A stretch of 64,000 nucleotides of DNA. Origin: Nakamurella sp. PAMC28650. Its GTDB lineage: Bacteria; Actinomycetota; Actinomycetes; Mycobacteriales; Nakamurellaceae. Shown piece after piece: positions 43,587-53,551 of the stretch. Where the stretch lies: assembly GCF_014303395.1 (NCBI RefSeq), contig NZ_CP060298.1:2356001-2420000 (forward strand). The letters run 5' to 3'. The first letter of the stretch is position 1. The number at the start of each line of letters is the position of its first letter. The translations under genes and the position numbers were made by a program. The notes under the pieces are model-generated. The model saw nothing but the letters and a program-made list of their open reading frames with translations. It was not told where the DNA came from and searched no databases.

Positions 43587-44828
43587 TCAGAACCCGCGAC
43601 CGGCCGAGGCGTTTCCGGTCGACCAACCGGTCGACCAACCCGCAGCAACCGGTCCGGGGAGCCCCAGGATGGGCGTGCCGTTCTCCAGATGGGCGATCGT
43701 CCGGACCCCGAGATACCCTGCGACGGCGGCGATCACGGCCACGACGAGCGCAACCGCGGCAAGGGTCGATTTCCGACGGGCCGTGCGGACCGGGGCGTGC
43801 ACCGGGAGGGCCCGGAGCGATCCGGAGTCCGCACCCGCCCACGGTGGGGGTGGTAGCGCGGCGGGCGGTCCGGTCCAGACCGGCGGCGGTGGGAGCGACG
43901 GTTGCGGACGGCTGACCGGGGGACGGCCGTTCGCGGTGACAGCCGGAGCCGCCGCCGGATGGGACGCCGGTTTCCAGGCCTGGGTGACCAGGCTTCCGTT
44001 GTCGGCGGCGATGCGCAGCATCGCCTGGTGGGCGAGCCCGACGGACATCCTCGTCGCGGGATCCTTCACCAGCAGGCCCCGGATCACCCCGGCGAGCCGG
44101 CCGGAGTCCGGGTGCGCCGGCACAGGATCCTGGACGACCGAGGTCAGCGTCGCGAGCGGTGTGCCCTTGTCGAACGGGGGCACACCCTGCACACAGGCGA
44201 ACAGCATCGCCCCGAGGCCCCAGGCGTCGGACTGGGCATTCGCCGGTCGTCCGGACGCAACCTCCGGCGAGATGTACGCGGGTGAGCCCAGCAGGAGCCC
44301 GGTGGCGGTGATGGTGTGCTCGCCGGCACTCCGGGCGATGCCGAAGTCCGTCAGCTTGATCCGGCCGTCGTCGCAGATCAGAACGTTGCCGGGCTTCACA
44401 TCGCGGTGCGTGATACCGGCGGCGTGGGCCGCGAGCAGACCGGTCGAGACGGACAGTCCGATGGTGGCGGCCTCGTTGTCCGTCATCGCGCCGTCGGTGC
44501 TGATGATCTGCGCCAGCGACCGCGCGGAGAGCAGTTCCATCACGATCGCCGGTCCGTGCGGCAGGCTCAACATGTCGAAGATGGTGACGACGTGCGGATC
44601 GGAGACGGAGGCGACCGCACGGGCCTCCCGCATGGTGCGCTGCACGATCTGGTCCACCTCGGAGGTCGGCATCCCGCGGGGGAAATCGACCTCCTTGATC
44701 GCGACGGCCCGGTTCAGCAACTCGTCGTGCGCGGCCCAGACCCGCCCCATCGCGCCCTGGCCGACCACCCGCTCGAGTCTGTAGCGCCCACCCAGCACAC
44801 GCTGGGTCTGCTCCTCGTCGTCCGGCAC
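43587..44828 (-). CDS. transmembrane Ser/Thr protein kinase
   Basis: Hanks-type kinase of 413 residues, GTG start at 44828. Catalytic domain about residues 15-270: [37 protein letters not shown] Pro-rich linker, one membrane helix (about 350-372), and a short outer tail of about 40 residues with a WSTG repeat and no sensory domain. It is a second kinase, separate from the one at 2478. It is divergent from the kdp genes and lies upstream of the phosphorylase gene; no partner FHA gene is adjacent. Confidence 0.93.
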   Translation of the reverse strand: MPDDEEQTQRVLGGRYRLERVVGQGAMGRVWAAHDELLNRAVAIKEVDFPRGMPTSEVDQIVQRTMREARAVASVSDPHVVTIFDMLSLPHGPAIVMELLSARSLAQIISTDGAMTDNEAATIGLSVSTGLLAAHAAGITHRDVKPGNVLICDDGRIKLTDFGIARSAGEHTITATGLLLGSPAYISPEVASGRPANAQSDAWGLGAMLFACVQGVPPFDKGTPLATLTSVVQDPVPAHPDSGRLAGVIRGLLVKDPATRMSVGLAHQAMLRIAADNGSLVTQAWKPASHPAAAPAVTANGRPPVSRPQPSLPPPPVWTGPPAALPPPPWAGADSGSLRALPVHAPVRTARRKSTLAAVALVVAVIAAVAGYLGVRTIAHLENGTPILGLPGPVAAGWSTGWSTGNASAGRGF

Positions 44829-44896
44829 CGTGCCAGCGTAGAGCGTGACGGCCGACCCGGGGCGGGCTACCGGGTCCCGGCGACAACCCGGGGCCC

Positions 44897-44945
44897 ATCA
44901 AGATTCCGTCAAGAGTTCGGGCGGCCCGTCAAGGCCGTGTCAGGA
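44897..44945 (+). promoter_or_regulatory. candidate KdpE operator upstream of kdpF
   Basis: Four GTCAAGA-like sites in one orientation: ATCAAGA 44897, GTCAAGA 44908, GTCAAGG 44928, GTCAGGA 44939. They form two pairs, each with an 11-bp spacing (one helical turn), as expected for tandem dimers of an OmpR-family regulator. A possible -10, TACCGT, follows at 44972. Confidence 0.55.
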
Positions 44946-45034
44946 ACGATCACCGTGCTGCAGGGCGAACCTACCGTCGTGAGCTGTGGGGCCGACCGGA
45001 CCTGCAGGTGTCGAAAAGATGGGTGAGCGAAACG

Positions 45035-45115
45035 ATGACCATCGTTGCCGCCGTGTTGGCGATTCTGTTGCTGGGCTATCTGGTGGTCGCCCTGATCAAG
45101 CCGGAGAAGTTCTGA
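45035..45115 (+). CDS. kdpF: KdpF small membrane subunit
   Basis: A 26-residue single-helix peptide, starting MTIVAAVLAIL and ending VALIKPEKF, the conserved end of KdpF. It stabilises the KdpABC complex in the membrane. Its stop overlaps the kdpA start (TGATG). Confidence 0.93.
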   Translation: MTIVAAVLAILLLGYLVVALIKPEKF

Positions 45116-46776
45116 TGAGCCCGTGGGTCTCCGCTGCGCTGGAGATCGCCCTCGTGGTGATCGTGCTGGCCATCGTCCATGTGCCCCTCGGCGACTACAT
45201 GGCCAAGATCTACACGTCCAAGAACGACCTGAAGATCGAGACGGGTTTCTACCGCGTCCTCCGGATCGACAGCAAGGCCGACCAGCGCTGGTACACCTAC
45301 CTGATCTCGCTGCTGGCGTTCAGCGTCCTCTCGATCGCACTGCTGTGGGGGCTGCTGGCCGCCCAGGCGCACCTGCCGTTCGACTTCGGACGGCCGGGAA
45401 TGCCGAAGGCCCAGAGCTTCAACACCGCGGTCAGCTTCGTCACCAACACCAACTGGCAGTCCTACTCCGGTGAGACCGCTCTCGGCTACACGGTGCAGGC
45501 CATCGGCCTGACGGTGCAGAACTTCCTGTCCGCCAGCGTCGGCATGGTCGTCGTCGCCGCCCTCATCCGTGGTCTGATCCGCCGCCACACCGACCGGCTC
45601 GGCAACTTCTGGGTCGACCTGACCAGGACCACCGTACGGCTGATGCTCCCGGTGTCGATCGTCATCGCCCTGGTGATGGTGGCCGGCGGCGTGATCCAGA
45701 ACCTCAACGCCCCGGTGGATCTCACCACGCTGGCCGGCGGCACGCAGACCCTGCCGGGCGGTCTGGTGGCCTCGCAGGAGGTCATCAAGCAGTTCGGCAC
45801 CAACGGCGGCGGCTACTTCAACGCCAACTCCGGGCACCCCTTCGAGAACCCGACCCAGTGGACCAACCTGCTGGCCATCGTGCTGATGCTGTCCATCCCG
45901 TTCTCGTTGCCGCGCACCTTCGGCCGGATGGTCGGCAGCATCAAGCAGGGCGTCGCCATCCTGATCACCATGGGGATCCTGTGGGCCACCTCGCTGGTCC
46001 TGACCCTGATCTCCGAGGAGAAGCACGCGGGTGTGGCCCTGCAGGCCGCCGGCGCCGCGATGGAGGGCAAGGAGGTCCGGTTCGGGATACCGGTCACCTC
46101 GCTGTTCGAGATATCGACGACCCTCACGTCCACAGGCGCGGTGACCTCAACCCATTCCTCGTTCACCGGACTCGGCGGCGGCGTGCTGCTGCTGAACATG
46201 TTGCTCGGCGAGATCGCACCGGGTGGAACAGGTTCCGGACTCTACGGCATGTTGGTCCTGGCCATGGTCGGCGTCTTCATCGCCGGGTTGATGGTCGGCC
46301 GCACCCCGACCTACCTCGGCAAGCGGATCGGCGGCGAGCAGATGAAGTACGTGGCAGGCTACATCCTGGCCACGCCGGCCCTGGTGCTGCTCGGCACCGG
46401 GATCGCACTGCTGGTGCCGTCGGCCAAGGCCGCCGTGCTCAACTCGGGGCCCCACAGCCTGACCGAGATCACCTATGCGTTCGGGTCGGCCGCCAACAAC
46501 AACGGCTCGGCCTTCGCCGGTCTCGGTGCCAACAACAACTTCTACAACATCGCACTGGGCGTCGTGATGTTCCTCGGTCGGTTCGTCCCGATGGCCCTGG
46601 TGCTCGCGTTGGCCGGATCCCTGGGTAGACAGGGCGTCCGACCTGACGATTCGGGCACGCTACCCACCCACAAGCTCCAGTTCATCACGATCCTGCTCGG
46701 GGTCGTCGTCCTGGTCGCCGCACTGACCTATCTCCCGGCGCTTGCGCTGGGCCCGATTGCCGAGGGATTGTCATGA
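45115..46776 (+). CDS. kdpA: potassium-transporting ATPase subunit A
   Basis: K+-channel-like subunit of 553 residues with about ten membrane helices. The four selectivity-loop regions are visible: [47 protein letters not shown] and [10 protein letters not shown]. It binds and selects K+ for the KdpB pump. It overlaps both kdpF and kdpB, so the subunits are translationally coupled. Confidence 0.97.
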   Translation: MSPWVSAALEIALVVIVLAIVHVPLGDYMAKIYTSKNDLKIETGFYRVLRIDSKADQRWYTYLISLLAFSVLSIALLWGLLAAQAHLPFDFGRPGMPKAQSFNTAVSFVTNTNWQSYSGETALGYTVQAIGLTVQNFLSASVGMVVVAALIRGLIRRHTDRLGNFWVDLTRTTVRLMLPVSIVIALVMVAGGVIQNLNAPVDLTTLAGGTQTLPGGLVASQEVIKQFGTNGGGYFNANSGHPFENPTQWTNLLAIVLMLSIPFSLPRTFGRMVGSIKQGVAILITMGILWATSLVLTLISEEKHAGVALQAAGAAMEGKEVRFGIPVTSLFEISTTLTSTGAVTSTHSSFTGLGGGVLLLNMLLGEIAPGGTGSGLYGMLVLAMVGVFIAGLMVGRTPTYLGKRIGGEQMKYVAGYILATPALVLLGTGIALLVPSAKAAVLNSGPHSLTEITYAFGSAANNNGSAFAGLGANNNFYNIALGVVMFLGRFVPMALVLALAGSLGRQGVRPDDSGTLPTHKLQFITILLGVVVLVAALTYLPALALGPIAEGLS

Positions 46777-48887
46777 CCGCCCCTACCCTGAACAAAGTCG
46801 AGACACCGCTCCCCGAAACCGGGGAGCAGCGCAAGATCGGCGCCGGCGTCTTCCGGCCCAAGAGCCTCGTCGCCGCACTGCCGAATGCCTTGAAAGCCCT
46901 TGACCCGCGGGTGATGTGGCACAACCCGGTGATGTTCGTGGTGGAGGTCGGCGCCGCACTGACCACCGTTCTCTGCTTCACCGCCTTCAGTGGGTTCAGC
47001 GTCTGGATCGCCGTCTGGCTCTGGCTGACGGTCATCTTCGCGAACCTCGCCGATTCGGTCGCCGAAGGCCGTGGCCGGGCGCAGGCCGCCTCCCTGCGGG
47101 CCGGCCGGGACACCGCCGTCGCCCGCAAGCTGGATTCCTCCGGAGTGGAGACCAAGGTCGCCGCCGCCGAACTCCGCAAGGGCGACCTGGTGGTCTGCGA
47201 AGCCGGTGACACCATCCCCGGTGACGGCGAGATCATCGACGGTGTGGCAAGTGTCGACGAGGCCGCCATCACCGGTGAGTCCGCGCCGGTGGTGCGCGAG
47301 TCCGGTGGCGACCGCTCCTCGGTCACCGGCGGCACCAGGGTGCTGTCCGACCGGATCGTCGTCAGGATCACGGCTGATCCCGGAAAGTCGTTCGTGGACA
47401 GGATGATCGCCCTGGTCGAGGGCAGCGTCCGGTCCAAGACCCCGAACGAGATCGCGCTGAACATCCTGCTGGCCAGCCTCACCATCGTCTTCCTGCTGGT
47501 GATCATGGCGCTGCAGCCGATGGCGACCTTCTCCGGTTCCACCCAGTCGATCGTCGTGCTCGTCTCGCTGCTCGTCTGCCTGATCCCGACCACCATCGGC
47601 GCGCTCGTCTCGGCGATCGGCGTGGCCGGCATGGACCGGCTGGTGCAGCGCAATGTGCTGGCCATGAGCGGCCGCGCCGTCGAGGCGGCCGGAGACGTGT
47701 CCACCCTGCTGCTGGACAAGACCGGAACGATCACCTTCGGCAACCGCCAGGCTTCCGAACTGGTGACGGCGCCCGGCGTCGACATCACCGATCTCGCCTC
47801 GGCTGCCCTGAAGTCGTCGATGGCCGACGAGACCCCGGAGGGTCGCTCGCTGGTCGAGCTCTGCGAGGAGCGTTACGGCGTCAAGGCTCCCTCCGACGCC
47901 AAGGCCGAGTTCATCGAGTTCTCCGCCCGGACCAGGATGAGCGGTGTCGACCTGACGATTCCCACCGGGATCCAGCGGATCCGCAAGGGCGCTGCCACTG
48001 CGGTCACCGCGTGGGTCGGCGAGAACGGCGGCAAGGTCGGCGGCGAGGTGAACGCCGCGGTGGGGGAGATCTCGTCGTCCGGCGGCACCCCGTTGTTGGT
48101 CGCCGAGGTCTTCGAGCCGGCTTCTGGTGGCGCGGTCACGGCCGCCAGGGTGCTCGGTGTCGTCCACCTCAAGGACGTCGTGAAACCCGGTATCGCCGAA
48201 CGGTTCGCGGAGTTGCGCAAGATGGGCATCCGGACCGTGATGATCACCGGCGACACCGAGCTGACGGCAAAGTCCATCGCCGCCGAGGCGGGTGTCGACG
48301 ACTACCTCGCGGAGGCGACGCCGGAGGACAAGCTGGCGTACATCCGCAGGGAGCAGACCGGCGGCCGGATCGTGGCGATGACCGGTGACGGCACCAACGA
48401 CGCCCCGGCGCTGGCCCAGGCCGATGTGGGTGTCGCAATGAACTCGGGTACCACCGCGGCCAAGGAGGCCGGCAACATGGTGGACCTCGACTCCAGCCCC
48501 ACCAAGCTGATCGACATCGTGGAGATCGGCAAGCAGTTGCTGATCACCCGCGGCGCGCTGACGACGTTCTCGCTGGCCAACGACGTCGCGAAGTACTTCG
48601 CGATCCTGCCGGCCATGTTCACCGGGGTGTTTCCCGGCCTGGAGAAGTTGAACATCATGAAGCTGCACAGCCCGTCCTCGGCCGTGCTGTCCGCTGTGAT
48701 CTTCAATGCCCTGGTGATCGTGGCGCTGATCCCGCTCGCCATGCGGGGCGTCAGGTACACGCCGTCGTCGGCAGCGAAGCTGTTGTCCCGCAACCTGTGG
48801 ATCTACGGCCTGGGCGGACTGATCGTTCCGTTCGTCGGTATCAAACTGGTCGACCTCGTCATCTCACTCATCCCCGGAATTGGCTGA
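46773..48887 (+). CDS. kdpB: potassium-transporting P-type ATPase subunit B
   Basis: P-type ATPase of 704 residues. Phosphorylation motif [11 protein letters not shown] (Asp315), actuator loop ITGESAPV, and hinge [20 protein letters not shown]. Seven or so membrane helices. It provides ATP-driven transport for the Kdp complex. It starts at an ATGA overlap with kdpA and ends six bases before kdpC. Confidence 0.97.
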   Translation: MTAPTLNKVETPLPETGEQRKIGAGVFRPKSLVAALPNALKALDPRVMWHNPVMFVVEVGAALTTVLCFTAFSGFSVWIAVWLWLTVIFANLADSVAEGRGRAQAASLRAGRDTAVARKLDSSGVETKVAAAELRKGDLVVCEAGDTIPGDGEIIDGVASVDEAAITGESAPVVRESGGDRSSVTGGTRVLSDRIVVRITADPGKSFVDRMIALVEGSVRSKTPNEIALNILLASLTIVFLLVIMALQPMATFSGSTQSIVVLVSLLVCLIPTTIGALVSAIGVAGMDRLVQRNVLAMSGRAVEAAGDVSTLLLDKTGTITFGNRQASELVTAPGVDITDLASAALKSSMADETPEGRSLVELCEERYGVKAPSDAKAEFIEFSARTRMSGVDLTIPTGIQRIRKGAATAVTAWVGENGGKVGGEVNAAVGEISSSGGTPLLVAEVFEPASGGAVTAARVLGVVHLKDVVKPGIAERFAELRKMGIRTVMITGDTELTAKSIAAEAGVDDYLAEATPEDKLAYIRREQTGGRIVAMTGDGTNDAPALAQADVGVAMNSGTTAAKEAGNMVDLDSSPTKLIDIVEIGKQLLITRGALTTFSLANDVAKYFAILPAMFTGVFPGLEKLNIMKLHSPSSAVLSAVIFNALVIVALIPLAMRGVRYTPSSAAKLLSRNLWIYGLGGLIVPFVGIKLVDLVISLIPGIG

Positions 48888-48892
48888 TCCTC

Positions 48893-49579
48893 ATGTCGAC
48901 TCGAACTCTCCCCGCCTCCGCTGGTCCCGATCCGGAGGCGGGCGACACGGCCGCCTCGGCGGCAGCCCTCCAGCCACCCTCGGTCGGCACGGTGGTCTCG
49001 ATCGCCGGTCGCCAGCTGCTGGTCGGACTACGTTTCCTGATCGCGATGACGATCATCCTGGGCATCGCCTATCCGCTGCTGGTCCTCGGTCTGGGCAAGG
49101 TGGTCTCGTCGTCGAACGCCAACGGGTCGTTGGTCACCGTCAACGGGAAGACGGTGGGCTCCAGCCTGATCGGCCAGAGCTTCACCGACGACAAATGGTT
49201 CCAGGGCCGTCCGTCGGCCGCCGGCAAGGGCTACGACCCGACCTCCTCGGGAGGCACCAACCTCAGTGCCGACTCGCAGGCGCTGCTCAAGGCCGTGAAC
49301 GACGCCAGGGCCGCGATCGCCAAGTCCGACGGAGTCCCGGCGTCCCAGGTGCCGCCGGACGCGGTGACCTCGTCCGGCTCCGGTCTCGACCCCGACATCA
49401 GCGAGGCCTATGCGCTGATCCAGGTCGATCGGGTCGCCAAGGCTCGTGGCCTGGACGCCGCCAAGGTGCACGATCTGGTGGAATCGAACGTGACCACCCC
49501 CGTCCTCGGATTCATCGGGACGAGAATGGTCAATGTGCTGCAGTTGAACATCGCGGTGCAGAACCTGTCGGCCGGCTGA
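48893..49579 (+). CDS. kdpC: potassium-transporting ATPase subunit C
   Basis: Protein of 228 residues with one membrane helix (about 42-62) and a periplasmic-side domain containing SLIGQSFTDDKWFQGRPSA, GGTNLS and the C-terminal VLGFIGTRMVNVLQLN. It assembles with KdpAB and raises the affinity of the pump. The N-terminal 40 residues are a longer, Ala/Pro-rich extension than in enterobacteria. The start is ATG 48893. Confidence 0.95.
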   Translation: MSTRTLPASAGPDPEAGDTAASAAALQPPSVGTVVSIAGRQLLVGLRFLIAMTIILGIAYPLLVLGLGKVVSSSNANGSLVTVNGKTVGSSLIGQSFTDDKWFQGRPSAAGKGYDPTSSGGTNLSADSQALLKAVNDARAAIAKSDGVPASQVPPDAVTSSGSGLDPDISEAYALIQVDRVAKARGLDAAKVHDLVESNVTTPVLGFIGTRMVNVLQLNIAVQNLSAG

Positions 49580-49588
49580 GAGGCGACG

Positions 49589-49632
49589 ACGTCCTGCACA
49601 ACGGGGGTGATGGCGATCGTTGTGCAGGACGT
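49589..49632 (+). terminator. hairpin between kdpC and kdpD
   Basis: Perfect 15-bp arms (ACGTCCTGCACAACG and complement) with a 14-base loop, ten bases after the kdpC stop. It may terminate or attenuate kdpFABC transcripts ahead of kdpDE. The outer sequence CGTCCTGCA is shared with the hairpin after upp. Confidence 0.65.
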
Positions 49633-49668
49633 AGCGGGGAATCGACCCACAGAAGGCAGGATTGAACG

Positions 49669-52281
49669 GTGACCGACGTCAGCAGCACCCCCAAGGTGTC
49701 CTCTGGCGCCGGTAAACGCCCGGCCACCGGGCGACTCCGGGTGTACCTCGGGGCCGCGCCCGGCGTCGGCAAGACCGTGGCGATGCTCGGCGAGGCCAAG
49801 CGCCGGTTCGAGCGCGGTACCGACGTGGTGATCGGCGTCGTCGAGGACCACGGCCGCGAGCACACCCGGGAGTGCGTCGAGGGACTCCCGGTGATACCCC
49901 GCCGGGTCTCCGAACACCGCGGCGTCCAGTTGTCCGAGATGGACCTCGACGCCATCCTGGCCCGTCATCCCGCCGTGGTACTGGTCGACGAACTCGCCCA
50001 CACCAACGCCCCCGGCTCCCGGAACGCCAAGCGCTGGCAGGACGTCCAGGCGCTCCTGGCGGCCGGCATCAACGTCGTCACCACCGTCAACATCCAGCAT
50101 CTGGAATCCCTGAACGACGTGGTCGCCGGCATCACCGGCGTGGTGCAGGCCGAGACGGTGCCCGACGACGTGGTGCGTGCCGCGGACCAGATCGAACTGG
50201 TCGACATGAGCCCCCAGTCGCTGCGCCGCCGGATGGCCCACGGGCACATCTATCCGGCCGGCACCATCGACACCGCGCTGGGCAACTACTTCCGCGAGGG
50301 CAACCTCACCGCGCTGCGCGAGCTGGCGCTGCTGTGGGTGGCGGACCGGGTGGACGAGGGCCTGGAGCGGTATCGACGCGAACACGGCATCACCGGGACC
50401 TGGGCGGCCAGGGAGCGCATCGTGGTGGCGCTGACCGGAGGCGCCGAGGGACCGCTGCTGTTGCGGCGCGGGGCCCGGATCGCCGGTCGGGTGTCCGGTC
50501 GGGACCTGGTCGCCGTGCACATCGTCAGATCCGACGGCTCGATGGGGGCTCCGTCGGCCGAGATCCAGAGCCAGCGCCTGTTGGTGGAGAGTCTCGGGGG
50601 GAGCTTCCAGCTGATCGTCGGCGACGACATCGCAGCTGCTGTACTGGATTTCGCCCGTGGCATCAACGGAACCCAGATCGTGGTCGGTGCCTCGCGGCAC
50701 GGGCGCATGACGCAGCTGGTGCGGCCGAGTACCTCGATGGCGATCGTGCGCGACTCCGGCGACATCGACGTGCACGTGGTGACCCATCAGCACGTCTCGA
50801 GCCGCCGGCTGGCCCCGCGGCGTCAGCGGACCTCGCGCAGTCGGTGGGCCTGGGCGGCCTCCGTCGGGGTACCGATCGTGCTGGCGGTCGTCATGCTGCT
50901 GGCGCGCGACGGGCTAAACCTGCCGACCGTCCTGCTGATCTTCCTGCTCGGCGTCCAGACGACGGCGCTGATCGGGGGTGTGCTGCCGGCGGCCGTCACC
51001 GCCATCATCGCGAGTGTCCTGGCCAACCTGCTGTTCACTCCGCCGTACGGGTCGCTGACGATCGCCGAGCCCCAGAATGCTTTCGCGCTGGTGGTTTTCA
51101 TCGTCGTGGGGGTGACGGTGGCCTCCATCGTCGATCGCAGTCGCACCGCCGCCGGGCAGGCCGCGCGCGGGCAGGCCGAGGCGCAACTGCTGGCCGCCGT
51201 GGCCACCACCCTCGCGCTGCCGGGCGATCCGCTGACGGCCGTCCTCGAGCAGGCCAGGGTCGGCTTCGGGATGACCAGGGCGGTCCTGCTCAAGACCGCC
51301 GGCGGCCCCCAGAACACCGGGGGCCGCGAGGTGATCGCGGAGGTGGGCGATCATCTGCCGGACGGGACCAACCCGATCGGTACGGCCGACGTGGTGGTCA
51401 CCGCCGGTGATGAGGAGCAGTGGTCGCTGGCCCTGTTCGGTCATCCGCTGGACGCCGCCGACCAGCAGTTGGTCGAGGTGGTGGCGGCCCAGGCCGTCCT
51501 GGCCCTCGAGCGCAACGAGCTGGAGGCCGAGGCCGGCCAGGCCGAGCGGCTCAGGCAGTCGGACGTCGTGCGGACCGCCATCCTGGCCGCGGTCTCGCAC
51601 GATCTGCGGACCCCGCTGGCGACCATCAAGGCGTCCATGTCGAGCCTGCGGGACAGCACGGTGAAGTGGTCGGACCAGGATCAGGCCGAGTTGCTCGCGG
51701 CGACCGACGAGGCGGCCGACCAGTTGGACGGGCTGCTCGCCAACCTGCTGGACCTCAGCCGGCTGCAGACCGGCGTGCTCGTCCCCGTGCGCCGGCCGGT
51801 CTCGCTCGACGAGGTGGTCTACCGCGCACTGATCGGGCTGCCGACCGCGCGGCTGGAGATCGACATCAACGACGACCTCCCGCTGATCGACACCGATCGC
51901 GGGCTGCTCGAGCGGGTGGTGGCCAACATCGTCTCCAATGCGATCGGCCACTCGCCGCCGGAGAATCTGGTGCGGATCTTCGCCGGCGAGGTGCCGGGGG
52001 ACCGTGGGGGCGCCGGGCGACTGATGCAGGTCCGGGTGGTCGACCACGGCCCCGGGGTGGCCGAGTCCGATCGCGAGGCGATGTTCGCGCCGTTCCAGCG
52101 GCTGGGCGACGCACCGGCCGGGTCGGGTATCGGGCTGGGGCTGGCGGTCGCGCGCGGCCTGGCGCAGGCCGTCGACGCCTCGATCGAGGTCGACGACACT
52201 CCGGGCGGCGGCCTGACCATGATCATCACGGTGCCGATCGCCGAACGCGGGACGGATACCGAGCCGTGGGGGGACGAATGA
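49669..52281 (+). CDS. kdpD: KdpD osmosensitive K+ sensor histidine kinase
   Basis: Full-length KdpD of 870 residues. N-terminal KdpD domain with Walker A GAAPGVGKT (28-36) and VLVDELAHTNAPG; USP-like domain (about 245-370); four short membrane helices (about 400-490); GAF-like region; HisKA with phospho-acceptor His644 in VSHDLRTPLATIKA; and HATPase ending with GSGIGLGLAVARGL. It controls kdp expression through KdpE in response to K+ limitation. GTG start at 49669. Its stop overlaps the ATG of a nine-codon reading frame created by a duplication of the kdpE start. Confidence 0.97.
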   Translation: MTDVSSTPKVSSGAGKRPATGRLRVYLGAAPGVGKTVAMLGEAKRRFERGTDVVIGVVEDHGREHTRECVEGLPVIPRRVSEHRGVQLSEMDLDAILARHPAVVLVDELAHTNAPGSRNAKRWQDVQALLAAGINVVTTVNIQHLESLNDVVAGITGVVQAETVPDDVVRAADQIELVDMSPQSLRRRMAHGHIYPAGTIDTALGNYFREGNLTALRELALLWVADRVDEGLERYRREHGITGTWAARERIVVALTGGAEGPLLLRRGARIAGRVSGRDLVAVHIVRSDGSMGAPSAEIQSQRLLVESLGGSFQLIVGDDIAAAVLDFARGINGTQIVVGASRHGRMTQLVRPSTSMAIVRDSGDIDVHVVTHQHVSSRRLAPRRQRTSRSRWAWAASVGVPIVLAVVMLLARDGLNLPTVLLIFLLGVQTTALIGGVLPAAVTAIIASVLANLLFTPPYGSLTIAEPQNAFALVVFIVVGVTVASIVDRSRTAAGQAARGQAEAQLLAAVATTLALPGDPLTAVLEQARVGFGMTRAVLLKTAGGPQNTGGREVIAEVGDHLPDGTNPIGTADVVVTAGDEEQWSLALFGHPLDAADQQLVEVVAAQAVLALERNELEAEAGQAERLRQSDVVRTAILAAVSHDLRTPLATIKASMSSLRDSTVKWSDQDQAELLAATDEAADQLDGLLANLLDLSRLQTGVLVPVRRPVSLDEVVYRALIGLPTARLEIDINDDLPLIDTDRGLLERVVANIVSNAIGHSPPENLVRIFAGEVPGDRGGAGRLMQVRVVDHGPGVAESDREAMFAPFQRLGDAPAGSGIGLGLAVARGLAQAVDASIEVDDTPGGGLTMIITVPIAERGTDTEPWGDE

Positions 52282-52329
52282 GTCGGGTGCTGGTGGTGGA
52301 CGGATGAGTCGGGTACTGGTGGTGGACGA
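52278..52329 (+). repeat. 26-bp tandem duplication of the kdpE start
   Basis: The first 26 bases of kdpE (from ATGAGTCGGGT) occur twice, at 52278-52303 and 52304-52329, with only two differences. Since 26 is not a multiple of three, the first copy reads MSRVLVVDG and stops at 52305-52307, overlapping the true kdpE ATG. Confidence 0.85.
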
Positions 52330-52984
52330 CGACCTCGCGTTGGCCCGGGCGCTCGGCATCAATCTGCGGGCGCACGGCTACGAGGTGACGGTGGTCCACG
52401 ACGGGAAGGCGGCGTTGGACCGGGTCGCGCACGTGCATCCGAACGTGGTCATCCTCGATCTCGGCCTTCCCGACATCGACGGTGTCGAGGTGCTGCAGGG
52501 CATTCGCGGATGGTCCTCGATCCCGGTGATCGTGCTGTCGGCCCGCTCCACCTCCGCCGAGAAGGTGGAGGCACTGGACGCCGGCGCCGATGACTACGTC
52601 ACCAAACCGTTCGGCATGGCGGAGCTGCTGGCGCGGGTTCGCGCCGCCGTCCGCCGTGGCACACCGGGAACGGGGGAGGTCGTCGAGCCCGTGGTGACGG
52701 CCGACTTCACCGTCGACCTCGATGCCCACCGGGTCCTGCGAGGCGGTGAGCCCGTGCGTCTGACCCCCACCGAGTGGTCGATGCTGGAGATCCTGGTGCG
52801 GCATTCGGGAAAGCTGGTGCCGGGCAAGCAGTTGCTGGTCGAGGTCTGGGGCCCGGCCTACGAGACCGAGACCCACTACCTCCGGGTCTACATGGCTCAG
52901 CTGCGTCGCAAACTGGAGCCGGACCCCGCCAGGCCCCGCTACCTCATCACCGAGCCCGGAGTGGGGTACCGCTTCCAGGGCTGA
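52304..52984 (+). CDS. kdpE: KdpE response regulator
   Basis: OmpR-family regulator of 226 residues. The receiver domain has acidic DDD near residue 9 and phospho-acceptor Asp52 in VVILDLGLPDIDG, with the Lys in YVTKPFG. The C-terminal winged helix contains LTPTEWSMLEILV and YLRVYMAQLRRKLE. It activates kdpFABC; the 11-bp-spaced repeats at 44897-44945 are the likely target. ATG 52304 is the second of two duplicated starts. Confidence 0.96.
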   Translation: MSRVLVVDDDLALARALGINLRAHGYEVTVVHDGKAALDRVAHVHPNVVILDLGLPDIDGVEVLQGIRGWSSIPVIVLSARSTSAEKVEALDAGADDYVTKPFGMAELLARVRAAVRRGTPGTGEVVEPVVTADFTVDLDAHRVLRGGEPVRLTPTEWSMLEILVRHSGKLVPGKQLLVEVWGPAYETETHYLRVYMAQLRRKLEPDPARPRYLITEPGVGYRFQG

Positions 52985-53046
52985 CCCGGGCTGACTCCCC
53001 GTGGTGACCCGCGGTGATTGCTCCGGCTGACTCTCGCGGCGGGGGT

Positions 53047-53523
53047 GGGGCACTGGTACGACGGGCCGGGTCTCGTCTGCCCGCCGGGCCGCGGGCCCCG
53101 CTGGCTGGTATGACGGGCCGGGTCTCGTCTGCCCGTCGGGCGGCTGGTAGGACGCTCGAGCGTCATACCGCCAGGTTCACGGTCATACCAGCCGGCGGGC
53201 GCGGGGCACTGGTATGACGGGCCGGGTCTCGTCTGCCCGCCGCCCCGCTGGCCCCGCTGGCTGGTATGACGGGCCGGGTCTCGTCTGCCCGTCGGGCGGC
53301 TGGTAGGACGCTTGAGCGTCATACCGCCAGGTTCACGGTCATACCAGCCGGGGGCGCGGGGCACTGGTAGGACGGGCCGGGTCTCGTCTGCCCGCCGCCC
53401 CGCTGGCTGGTATGACGGGCCGGGTCTCGTCTGCCCGTCGGGCGGCTGGTAGGACGCTTGAGCGTCATACCGCCAGGTTCACGGTCATACCGCCAGGTTC
53501 ACGGTCATACCAGCCGGGGGCGC
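53047..53523. repeat. array of three imperfect ~155-bp tandem repeats, non-coding
   Basis: Units begin at 53047, 53203 and 53358 with GGGGCACTGGTA. Each contains two direct copies of a GACGGGCCGGGTCTCGTCTG block, a near-palindrome centred on GACGCTCGAGCGTC (53151-53164 in unit 1), and inverted GTCATACC / GGTATGAC motifs. Unit 3 has lost 9 bp and gained a 20-bp internal repeat. The array fills the 567-bp gap (52985-53551) between convergent kdpE and the cysteine hydrolase gene. A repeated minus-strand open frame across it lacks any start signal and is not a convincing gene. Confidence 0.85.
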
Positions 53524-53551
53524 TGTCGTACCAGAGCGCCGGGGCGAGGTC

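Noticed and set aside
52939..53364. 141-codon minus-strand ORF across the 155-bp repeats
   Set aside because: Its repeated Arg/Pro/Gly sequence simply mirrors the DNA repeats; no ribosome site, and part of it is antisense to kdpE.
53047..53523. Possible CRISPR array
   Set aside because: Units are far too long, there is no short constant repeat with variable spacers, and no cas genes are nearby.
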